NCBI GenBank assembly: GCA_037127255.1
Contig: JBANSL010000014.1
Span: 1,242,501-1,306,500 of the forward strand
From: Persicaria tinctoria
Lineage: Eukaryota > Streptophyta > Magnoliopsida > Caryophyllales > Polygonaceae
Direction of reading: 5' to 3'
Length of the DNA stretch: 64,000 nt
Shown here: positions 50,934 through 61,273 of the stretch, piece by piece
How positions within the stretch are numbered: the stretch's first letter is position 1
Layout of the letters: every line of letters begins with the position of its first letter
Translations under genes and position numbers: made by a program
The notes under the pieces: generated by a model
Database searches by the model: none
What the model was told of the DNA's origin: nothing
The model's input: only the letters and a program-made list of their open reading frames with translations

Positions 50934-52839
50934 TCAGCACTGAGCAAGATCTGTTAAAGGTATAGACAATGGCAATCCTTGTAATAAGCAATACACCGGT
51001 GGAAGCACAGAATCAGTATCCAGGGTTCCGTATGCATTCCAGCAGAATGGCTGCATCCACTTGTGTTGTTGCTTCCCCATAGCCTGGCCAGCTGCGACTG
51101 CAGGGGCCAGCTCCACGTTTGAGAGCGTGAGGTTTGTACATGGGACTGCATCGCTGCATGCAAAGTGCACAGGTGCGTCCCTTGCGTCGTAGGTCCCTTG
51201 GATGTTTGAGTACGAAATGTCTGAGATTAGCACTGCTGATGTCTGGTTAGGGCAGCTCTTGCTGAGGCAGTAGTACTGGTCTATTATGATGGGGTTCCTG
51301 ACCGTGTCCATGTAGATGTTGTTGAATGACACCTTGGAAACTGACCCAGAACCGCCCTGCCATGTCTTAATCCGTACACCATTGTCTGAGTGCTTTATCA
51401 CTGCATTGTCCACTGTTATGTTGGATACGCAAGCTCGTGAGTGTTGAACCCCAAGGCTTCCAATGCTGCATACCATAAAACGCGGAAATTAACATGTGTT
51501 ATGGTCACTGTTAGTGAGAAATCCGCCTATTCTGATGAATGCTGTCTCTTACCTTATACCATGGCTGGGACCGCAAGTTACGTTCTTGATTTCCATGTTG
51601 TGAGTTCCAGCCCCAATTGATATGCAGTCATCACCTGCAGAGGAAATAAGGGGGAAGGGACACTTAAATCCTATGAACCGGTGAAAGCCTTGAAAGGAGG
51701 GCTCTTGGGAGATGGAAGGCAAAACCATTACCATTGGAGATAACAGAGTTGTGTATTGCCACATCGTTGGTGTTCTCTACATGAATTCCGTCAGTATTGG
51801 GACTGTTAGCTGGTGATTTTATGATGAGAGAGTCTACATGGACAGTTTGGCAGCTATCAAAACGAATGTGGAACTCAGGGCTGTTGATGAACATGAGCCC
51901 TTGCACTGTCAAGTTCGAGCTCCCAAAGAACCTTATAGCCTGCAACAAGGAGGATCAAAAGTTTCAAACAAAGGGCTCGTCACTCAAAACCAAGAGATTC
52001 CATCTGTTGTTTAGACGCTTGCTTACCACTGGGCTGTCACAGGGGCCAGGGTTCGTTGTTCCGTTGATCCCCTGCTCCAAAATAGCAATTTTTCATAAGC
52101 CAAAAGCTCTATATAGCTTTGCATAAATCGACAAGGGTAGGCATATAATGTGTTAGAGAAAGAGGAACCTTATGAGGTTTACATGGAAGATTCCACCATT
52201 TCTCTCCTCTGCCATCTATGAGACCGCCTCCTTGCATTGTCATCCCATGAATCCTGTAAAAGATGAGCCATTGCCGTTTGCTGCTACCCCTCGGCCATGA
52301 TTCTGGACCGTCTGGTGGAACGAGTGTCCCTTCAACCTGTACAACAAGCAAGAAAACCATCAAGTCTTATCCATGATTACAGTAAGAAGAATAATGAGCT
52401 GAGCTCCATTATGACAGTAAACCAACATCTTCTGTACCTCAAAGACAAGGCCAGCCTTGCAGGGTCCAGTGAAAATAGTAGGCTGTATCAAGAACGAATA
52501 GCCTCCGCGTGCCAAAATCTTGGAGGGTTCAGCCGCTTCACAGGCTGCATCCCAAGCTGACTTGAACGCTGTTGTGTCATCTGTCATTCCATCTCCAACA
52601 GCACCATAGGAAAGGACATCAAACACCGGAAGACTGGGGGAAGACACAGGTGGGAAAGCGTCATTAGGGCTAGGTGCTTCAGCATAGCCAGGGGCTGCAG
52701 CCGGAGGAGCTGTAATATGAGAAACCACTTTCGGGTTTTTGCCTTTATGGCGATGCATGGATCTAGCTTGAATGGGGGATACAAGGAGGAAGCATGTGAA
52801 AACAGAACAAAACAGGAAAAGCTTCATAGATGAATCCAT
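50934..52839 (-). CDS. Polygalacturonase (GH28), secreted, six exons
   Basis: Exons on the minus strand: 52438-52839, 52169-52336, 52027-52071, 51732-51939, 51553-51634, 50934-51465. All five introns have GT/AG ends and the joins keep the frame, giving 478 residues. The N-terminus is a signal peptide ([19 protein letters not shown]), then a basic and Pro/Ala-rich linker, then the GH28 beta-helix starting [17 protein letters not shown]. The four GH28 motifs are complete: SPNTDGIH (Asp), [10 protein letters not shown] (catalytic Asp pair), a CGPSHGISIGSLG motif assembled across the exon 5/6 junction (catalytic His), and RIKTWQGG. The enzyme hydrolyses alpha-1,4 galacturonan of cell-wall pectin. 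It resembles the At1g48100-type clade with the Pro-rich leader. TATA at 52917-52926. Confidence 0.95.
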
Positions 52840-52916
52840 TTCAGCCTTTAAATACTAAATGATTGATTGGGTCAGATTGGATTGGATAGAAGAGAAAGTG
52901 CAATGGAGAGGTCAGC

Positions 52917-52926
52917 TATATATATA
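52917..52926 (-). promoter_or_regulatory. TATA box of the polygalacturonase gene
   Basis: TATATATATA lies 78-87 bases upstream of the ATG (52839), leaving a 5' UTR of about 45-55 bases. A second TATATAGG-type word is farther upstream near 53101. Confidence 0.6.
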
Positions 52927-52929
52927 GCA

Positions 52930-54114
52930 ACTGAAGTGAACTGAACTGACAAAGAACTCACACACCCACCCACATTCAAAGAACCCGAAACAGATCAAAA
53001 GACGACAGGGAAAATGTCGATAATAGATTAATAGGCATGCAATGAGAAGCTTTAAACCATCCCACGTAGTTGGAAGCAAAGAGAGGGAGGAGGGGATGCT
53101 TTATATAGGTGAATGACCACATTGGTGAGCTTATAGGGGCATGGCACAACTAGTAATAGATCAAACCCTTGAGAAAATCTTGCTAAAATCCCAAATCCAC
53201 AATTTATTTATTTATTTGGGTATTTTAAAATGTGGGTTATGGAGATGGGCGGTTAATGCAATGAACTGTGTAGAAATGATGAGGTGAAAAACCGACCAAG
53301 TCCACTGCCGAAGACTGAGAGGAGTGGGGATGGCGGGAGTGGAGGGAGGCGGCGGGAAAGGTAGTTAAAGTGGTTGGGGATTTTGCCCAAAATTGGTGGT
53401 GGAGGTGGCAAAGTAGCCATTATCAGCATGCTGTATGTATTATTATTTGTATTTTGTATTTCCCAAAGAGTCAAATACATAAAAATAAAATAAAGGAATA
53501 CCCTTTTTTGGTCCCCCTACATTCTTTTTGTTGTGGGTTTTTTGGGCGGAAGTGACTAGTTTATTCTACACTATATAAGTATATATATTATATTCTCAAT
53601 TATGAGTTTTGAGTGCTCTCTCATAGATTTTAAAGATTTAGCTGTGAAGGGATACTTCATATGTGTTGTAATGTTAGTTTGCTATGGCCCTTTATGGGTC
53701 TTGTGACAAAGTTGTTTAATTTGGATGTTTGTTTGATTCTTTATGGCAAAGTTGTTTGATGCTCTTGTTTGTTTTCAGTTGTTAGGTGATAAATCACTTG
53801 TTTGTGGTTGGTAGGTAGCTACTTTTAAATTTCTTATCTTCTTAATACTTAGTTAAATTTTAAAATCAATTTATGATGGGGTCTATAAACTTAAAAAAAC
53901 AATGAAAAAAGTCTATAAAGCTCGTTATCTCAATCAAAATTGAACAAGAATTTGCCAAAGATGGGGTTTGCTAATAAAAAGAGGAAATTTTGAAATAAAT
54001 TGAATGTTTATCTTGGGTGTTGTTAGGAGCATAAGGACACTCTTGTTTGCTGTTTCTATGTAAATGACCATTTTTATTTTAGGAATTAGGCTTTAAGGGC
54101 ATTCTTGTTAATAC
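52930..54114. other. Upstream region of the polygalacturonase gene, no other gene
   Basis: No coding sequence was recognised. 53280-53400 is G-rich (GGAGTGGAGGGAGGCGGCGG). The rest is AT-rich. Confidence 0.5.
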
Positions 54115-54117
54115 TAT

Positions 54118-54477
54118 GGGTTCGTATGGGACGTAGTTAATAAACAAGCTAAAATTATAAACAGGGTAAAATTTACAAATTGTTGATAAAAGTAGTTAAA
54201 AATTTATGAAAAAATATAAACTGCATATGGGAAGAAAAACTGTTTATTTGTAAAAAAGTGGTGTTTATTTGGTTATTATTAGGGGTATTATGGTACTTTC
54301 AAAGTAAACAAATAAATAAACACCAAATAAACTCCAAATAAGTAGCTTGATGGAGCTTTTTTTTAAAGCTTGTTTTTAAACAACAAAATCTGTTTTTTAA
54401 CCATCCAAACACAGTTTTTTTTTAACACCCACATTTTAACAAATTTTAACCGGCTTTTTTTTTGCCCATACACACCC
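54118..54477. mobile_element. 360-bp MITE, copy 2 (inverted relative to 32028-32388)
   Basis: Ends GGGTTCGTATGGG and CCCATACACACCC, with TAT at 54115-54117 and 54478-54480. The internal phrases GTAAAATTTACAAATTGTTG and GGTATTATGGTA match the first copy in reverse. Confidence 0.75.
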
Positions 54478-54480
54478 TAT

Positions 54481-55957
54481 ATAAATTCTAATATAGCAGG
54501 TCGGGTATTTGGATATTTAGAGTACACAGTGGTGAATCTACGGGGCTCGAGGTGATTGAAGCCTCTTATCCGGGAAAAAAACTAAGGAAAAATATTGTGT
54601 ATTTTTTTATAAAAAAATTAACTAATTTTAAATATAAAAGAGTTTTAAAATGGTAAAAAACACAAGTACATTTTAACTTAGTTAGTAGAAAGGGATATTT
54701 ATTATCTTAAGGATATGGACCTATGGTTCAAACGAATCAAACCCCTTTAACTTTACTCTTTTTTAATTTATATTTTTCTTTGTCTTTCTTTAAATCACAA
54801 ATTACTTAGAACCCAATTTTTAATCTAAAATTGTGGTACATCATCAATTTGTAGAACTTAGACTCTACAAATATCATGAAGGGAAAAGAAAGCAAAAAAA
54901 CAATTTGGATATGTTGCTCTCATATATCATTTCACCCAAGTCTAGAAACTTGCTGCAATGTAGCATCTTGTACACTTGGACTAACATTGTGGAAATTTAT
55001 AGAGGTAGAAAATGTTGGATAACCCACTGTGTTAAATAGTTGGTTCCTTTATCTATGTGCTATATTGGGTCAACTTATAAAAAGCAATTGGCACCATGGA
55101 CTATGTTTCTAGTAGTGATAAACTTAGGGTGGTCACAAGCTTGATCTTCCTAATCTAGATGGGTGCCCATTTATGAGATCATTTTGGCACAAATGGGGAA
55201 TGGTGTGCTTGATTTTTTCATTTCATAGTGTTTCATTACCATTTGCAAGAAAAATGTTCACATTGTTTGTGTTATAACGAGAATGATAAAGCGAAGATCA
55301 ACACAGAGATTTACGTGGTTCAGCAACGGTGTGTTGCCTACGTCCACGGGCAGAGAACCAGTTTTCTTATTAGAGGAAGCAAAAACAGATTAGGTTACCC
55401 GGGGTCGGCGTTCCTTTACGGTATGCAATTTAAACAAAGAAAAAGTACATAAAATTATTCAACTTTATTATATTAATTTAAAAAAAAAACACTCGGACTC
55501 TTTTAGTGTTCAAACGACATTTATTTCTAAAAAGAGTTAGTAATAAAAGTAAAATTACACTCAAATCAATAAAAATACTACTAAATGTAAAATTATACAG
55601 TACTAAATTAAAAGAGTTTGAATGTTTTTTTTAATTCAAATAATATACTTGAATGATTTTATGTATTTTTGTATAAATGATTTTATATACATTACGATCA
55701 ATTTTGACTGGTTTTTGGTAATCATGTAATAATATTTTTAAAATCAGGGACTAAAACGAATAAAAATGTGAGCTTGGGGACTGCTTTGTAATGTTTGAAA
55801 GGTTAAGGACTAAAATGAAACGAGATGAAAAGGTTGATAACTATTTTTGAACGTTTCAAATGTTAGGGACAAAAATGAAACAACGGCTAAAGGTTAGAGA
55901 ATAAAAAGTAATTTACCTTATGTATATTGGTCGAATCAGACGTGTTATATTTTGCGC
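54481..55957. other. AT-rich intergenic DNA with a repeat scrap
   Basis: At 55268-55410 the phrase CAACACAGAGATTTACGTGG and what follows look like a scrap of a dispersed plant repeat, not a gene. Otherwise no feature. Confidence 0.4.
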
Positions 55958-56364
55958 TAGGGGTGGGCGCGGGACGGGACGGAGGTCGTCCCGCGTCCCG
56001 TCCCGCGTAATTTTTGCGGGACAGGCCCGGGACGGGATTTACCCTTTTTTTTTAAATCCCGCACGGGCCTTGTCCCTCGCGGGACGGGACGGGACCGGGA
56101 CGGGACGGGCCTTGTCCCTCCAATAAAAAAGATTATAAAAAAGTAAAAAAATTTCTATACATTTTCCGATTTTCAAAGACGTAACACGTATAATAATTTT
56201 TTATATTTTACGGGTTCCCCTATATTTATATATACACACACTGATACAATATATATTATATATAATACTCCTACAATACTTACTGTAATCTAATATATAT
56301 ACTATACACACACATACTATCCCGTACATACTGTAATATAATATATATTATATATAATATACTA

Positions 56365-56599
56365 CTCCCTCCGTTCAAATATGTAAGATCATTTACTTTT
56401 CAGCACGTAGTTTAAGGAGCTAAATACTATATAAAATATTGATTTTTTTAAAATTCTTTTTTTACATTTTAACACTTATTAATAAAAAGTGTTATATTGT
56501 AAAAAAATTATTTTTAAAAAATTAATATTTTATATAGTATTTGGCTCCTTAACCTACGTGCCGAAAAGTAAAAGATCTTATATTTCCGAACGGAGGGAG
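56365..56599. mobile_element. Stowaway MITE, 235 bp, inside the hAT element
   Basis: Ends CTCCCTCCGTTCAAATATG and inverse, TA at 56363-56364 and 56600-56601; internal inverted GTAGTTTAAGGAGC / GGCTCCTTAACCTACGTG. Same family as 33873. Confidence 0.9.
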
Positions 56600-56629
56600 T
56601 ATAATACAGTATTACAGTGGGTAATCTAA

Positions 56630-56816
<187 letters not shown>

Positions 56817-57311
56817 TATATTATAAATATATATATATATATATATATTACATTATTATATATATGCGGGACGGGACGGGATTTGCGGGATTGAGACGGG
56901 TCGTCCCGCGTCCCGTCCCGCATAATTTTTGCGGGACGGGACCGGGACGGGATTCACTATTTTTTTCCGAAATCCCACCGGGATCGGGACGGGCCCGAGA
57001 CGGGACCGGGATTTGCGGGATTTGTGCCCACCCCTAGTGTTGACCGTTAAAGAGTGACTGTTAGCTTGATGTCTCCATCAATTTGGTGCGTAGTTCCATC
57101 CTAAACCGAGCAAATAACCCACTACACTAATAGCCTAACAAATAAGCCGAGCGAGGTTCATCCTGAAACCAATTGGCTAGAGAAGGAGTAACCCACTAAC
57201 TTATATACGATGACTTCTTTATTTATATAATCAATGTGGGACTTTTTTGTCTCTTCACATTCTCAACACTCACTCATCTATCACTCTGTGTCCAAGTTTT
57301 CCATTCCTCTT

Positions 57312-57920
57312 TCAATGGCTTCCACCGGAAGCCGCTCTCTTCCAATTCCGGCCGAACCAACAATCCTTTTTGTACTTGTTCAATTCTCCAATGCCATGAA
57401 ATTAACCCCCACAAATTATATCTCTTGGAAATCTCAAATTAAATCCATTCTTGTTGATCACTTTCTTGGATGACACCAATCCAACTCCTCCCTTTACCAT
57501 CCCTCGTGATCGGTAACTCGGAGGTACCAAATCCGGCTCACACTACGTATATTGATCTATGAGGTGCTTGTCGGCACTCTATCCACTTCGGTAGTATCTC
57601 TGGTGTCTCGAGCCGAAACTGCCCATCATGGTTAGGGCTATTAGAGATGCCATCAAAGTGAATAGAGTGTCAATGAACACCCCATAGATCATCGATCAAC
57701 CTAGTGTGCGCTGGATTTGGTACTTACGAGTTATCACAATTCACAAGTGATTGGAATTGAACAATCCATATTTAACTTGGATTTAATTTGAGATTTTCAA
57801 GAGATATAATTTGCGGGGTTAATTTCATGGCATCGAGAATTGCACAAGTATATAAAAGACTTGGTTGGTTCATCCGAATTGGGAAAAGAGTGGTATGTGG
57901 CGGAAGCCATTGAAGGAGGA
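57312..57920. repeat. Inverted repeat made of copia gag fragments
   Basis: The plus strand at 57315-57473 encodes a copia Gag start (PAEPTILFVLVQFSNAMKLT, then NYISWKSQIKSI). The minus strand at 57772-57920 encodes the same segment with substitutions. Adjacent stretches 57515-57596 and 57629-57735 also pair (GTACCAAATCCGGCTCACAC against its reverse complement with changes). The whole is a roughly 300-bp-arm palindrome with a unique 32-base centre (57597-57628). Confidence 0.7.
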
Positions 57921-58119
57921 ATGTAAAAATAGGACGGAGAGTAAAGATGAATTTATTCAAATGGTGAAATTTCACAATTGAAAGATTTATAGCAACACGA
58001 TGCAACAATATATCTGCTAGACTTGGGGAGAGATAATGGATCTCATATCTCTCTAACCTCTTTGACCTATTCATATTCCGACTAATTACCACTTGAGATC
58101 CTACGAAGTTGATTAAATT

Positions 58120-58900
58120 TTAGCCACTCAATTCCAAATAAGTGGTTTAGATTAGCCAACAGGAGTATTGATTTGCATGCTAATTATATTATAACTAGTG
58201 TGTATCTTATGTTAAAATAAAATTTCAATAATTATTATTTGTAAAAATCTATTGATTAAAATATGCAATAAATATAATAAGTCTGAATTATAATGACGGC
58301 TATGTCAATTCTAAATAAGTGGTTTAGATTAGCCGAGAGGAGTATTGACAGCTATGCATATATGTTGTGGGATACCTTAAAGGAACAATTGCAATTGGCC
58401 TTTTCTATCCTATCAATTGCAATCTATCTAATTCTGTCTATTGTGATGCAGATTGGGGAACATGTCAATGCATTGTCATATCCCTCATAGGTTATTGTGG
58501 GTTTATTGGTAATTCCTTAGTGCCTTGGAAGACCAAGAAACAAACTACTGTGTCAAAGTCATCTGCTGAGGCCGAGTACAGACTGATCTGGGTTGATGGT
58601 ATCTTACAGGCCTTGCAAATTCACTCCTCTTTAACAATTCCTTTGTACTGTGATAACAAAGCAAGTAAGCAACTATCCACATTGATGAGAATCCGATTTT
58701 CCATGAAAGAGCGAAGCACTTGAAAATCGATTATCTCTCTATCCGGCAACATCTTATCAGTGAATTTGTTAGTCCTCACATGTTGAGGACTGGAATTCAA
58801 TTGGCTGACATATTCACAAAACCTCGAAGCAACATATTTTCCTTTCTCTCAAGTTAGGACTTATTGGTTTTCACCATAGTCCAACTTGAGGGGGGATGTG
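58120..58900 (+). pseudogene. Copia RNase H fragment, polypurine tract and LTR start
   Basis: Pieces of the copia RNase H domain are readable in one frame: YCDADWGTCQ, VPWKTKKQTTVSKSSAEAEYR, LYCDNKASKQL, later (another phase) IQLADIFTKP. They lead to a polypurine tract TTGAGGGGGG at 58887-58896 and TGTGGAGATT, a plausible 3' LTR start. Frameshifts are frequent. A 35-bp phrase beginning AAATAAGTGGTTTAGATTAG occurs at 58133 and 58312. Confidence 0.75.
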
Positions 58901-59335
58901 GAGATTATGTATTGAGTTGATATATCCTTCTCCTCAAGGGCTTCATTAACAACTCATTTACAACTCAATCTTTCGTTTAGTTTTTTTTTTTCCCAATAGA
59001 GTATCTTTATCATGTGTTCTTATGGCACACAATAAACAATCCGTTATAATAATAGTCTATTTCGTTATGTGAACGCGTGATTTTTTTGTCCTTATATTTG
59101 GGTAGAGCATACCATTGTATAATTTGCTCCTGAACGAGTTCTGCCCAGTTTTTCATAGATGTTATTGATATCAGTTCTATTTCTCCTCACTGATTGATAT
59201 ATATGGTTGAGTACAATATTTCATTCCAGGACTTATCTATCACATACTCCCTCTTTAGTGGTGTTCTTATCCTCTAAAATTTATTCAAATGTACATTAAT
59301 AGTATAGGCAAGCAAGAAATCAAGCAAGTAGCTAG
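58901..59335. other. Possible degraded copia LTR and 3' flank of the DUF3741 gene
   Basis: The sequence after the polypurine tract could be LTR, but no matching 5' LTR was found. No gene. Confidence 0.4.
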
Positions 59336-60028
59336 CTAGAGAAAAGCATGAGTTGGTTGCCATGAAGCTTTGCCTTCTCCTACAGCCTCCAAAGAAACCT
59401 CCTTCCTCCTCTCCCTCGGTTTCTGATTACGAACCCCTTCCTCCTTGCAACCCATCTTCATCTTGTTGTGGCTGTGGGTGCTCCTCGTCATCCTCCCCGA
59501 GCCCACGGGGATAGGCACAGGCATGGCGTCCAGCCCCATCAGTTTCGCAACCACCCCAGGCTTGCACCAAACCACAGTACTAGTACTAGTAGTGCTGCTC
59601 CTCCTCGCCGGCCTCGCAACAAAGCAGCTCTCCTTGCCATCGATTTTCCTGAAGGAGGATTGGTACATGGCGTCCTTGCCATCCAGGGAGAACCGCGGGT
59701 ACTGGTTGAGAGCGTTCCTCGCCGATCTCAGGATGTCGGAGTTGTTGACACATGACTTCCTACGATGATGGATTGTGTTGTTGTTGTTGTCGTCGTGTTG
59801 CAGCAAGGTGTCACGTCGTCGAGCCAGATCTTCTTCTAGCTCTAGCTGGAGAATCATCTCCTCCAGCGTCACGCTTTTCCTAGGAGGGTTGTCGACGTTG
59901 GAGGAGTTGTCGATGGAGAAGGTGGGGAGGGTGGAAGTGGAGGCTTCTCCGTTGCACGAGTTTCGGAGGCTCTTCTTCATGCTGGCTCCCATGGAGGTCT
60001 TGAGGAACAAGAGGGAAAGCCCTTTCAT
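59336..60028 (-). CDS. DUF3741-domain protein (LONGIFOLIA/TRM-related)
   Basis: The gene encodes 230 residues on a single exon, from the Met at 60028. Near residues 52-72 it reads KSVTLEEMILQLELEEDLARR, and near residues 157-172 CKPGVVAKLMGLDAMPVP, the conserved 'P(G/S)VVAKLMGL(D/E)' motif of DUF3741 proteins. A basic C-terminus follows (KPRERRKEV). Members include LONGIFOLIA/TRM proteins, which bind microtubules and affect cell elongation; this one is much shorter than LNG1/2 and keeps only the N-terminal motifs. An Asn run (DDNNNNT) is low-complexity. No frame damage seen. Specific function unknown. Confidence 0.8.
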   Translation of the reverse strand: MKGLSLLFLKTSMGASMKKSLRNSCNGEASTSTLPTFSIDNSSNVDNPPRKSVTLEEMILQLELEEDLARRRDTLLQHDDNNNNTIHHRRKSCVNNSDILRSARNALNQYPRFSLDGKDAMYQSSFRKIDGKESCFVARPARRSSTTSTSTVVWCKPGVVAKLMGLDAMPVPIPVGSGRMTRSTHSHNKMKMGCKEEGVRNQKPRERRKEVSLEAVGEGKASWQPTHAFL

Positions 60029-61273
60029 TTTCTTAATGCAATTTCATGAATTGAATGATGAGTTTCAAGTGCAATTTCATAGCTAGCTATAGCATTTAGG
60101 GTTGGGTATGAAATGTAACGTGATGGGATTGAATATATGGGGGTGGAATTAAGAGGTCTATGTAGTGTCTAAATTAAATAAAACTCATCAATCAAGATCA
60201 CATGATAGAAGAGGTGCTTTCATAGTTTTCACATGCTATACTATCTAGTACTTTCTTGATGATTATATTTTGGTTTTTCTCAAGTGAGTGTATCTTGTTT
60301 GATCTGCATCTGACGGTGTTGCTTTTCGGTAGCGCTTTATACATTCCATTGCTTGGACTCTTACTGATCCTATCAATCAATTCACTTATCAATCCATCTA
60401 TAATATAATCTTAAAAATATGAAGTATATGGTTGAAACAAAAACTAAGTAAATTTTACTCTAGATGAAGGATGGTTGCCCTAGATGCAACAGACCTGTGG
60501 ATCATCAAAATAACTTAACTTAGTCTATTCTTGGCTCCGCCACTGATGCTAGACCCGTCTTTACACAAGCTATATATACGAGAATGAGATGATCGATTAA
60601 CTCATATTTGAGCAAGCTATAAAAAGATTAAAATGTTTAGCTCGTTTTAAGTGTGAATCAAGCCAAACTGGTTGCACTTAAGTAAGCGTGTTGGTAATAA
60701 AAAGCATATCCCACATCGATTTGGAGGGCACATCAAATACCAAAATATAAGGGAAGTTAAAGCTTCTAATGTCTTAGCTTTTGTGATAGAAATTGAATTC
60801 CGACTTTATAGCTTCAAATAAAAAATAAACCCACATATAACCTAACCTCATGAGATGAACTCGGTTCGTGTCCAACACGCCTAGACATATGGATTTTATG
60901 TTGGACAATAGTTTTCAATCTCATGAAAACTCTAATAAAATAACAATATTGCTATATGCATACGTCCGAGTAATATAACCACAACAAGCATGACTTTAGC
61001 ACCTAAAACTCCAATAAAATAACACGAGCAATATAACCACAACAAGCATGGCTTCAGCGCCTATTATTACGCCCATTTGGGTGTGTCATGAACATTGTGA
61101 TCATAGGCCAAAGTTAACTTTTTAGTTGTGACACTAACACTTATACGAAATAAATGATTCGGAATAGCACCGTATATGATGTACAACCTGTACTTATGAA
61201 CAAAATCATATGTACAAACCCGAATTAGGGCAGAAAAACCTTTTTTTGAACTCCGTGTTGGTACCTTGTAGTG
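60029..61273. other. Intergenic between DUF3741 and CLC genes
   Basis: No gene. A phrase CAATAAAATAACACGAGCAAT(ATAACC) and a near copy recur around 60930-61050 (AATATAACCACAACAAGCAT twice), a short tandem duplication. Confidence 0.45.

Noticed and set aside
55268..55410. Possible gene or TRIM element
   Set aside because: Resembles a widespread repeat phrase but no ends or LTRs were found.
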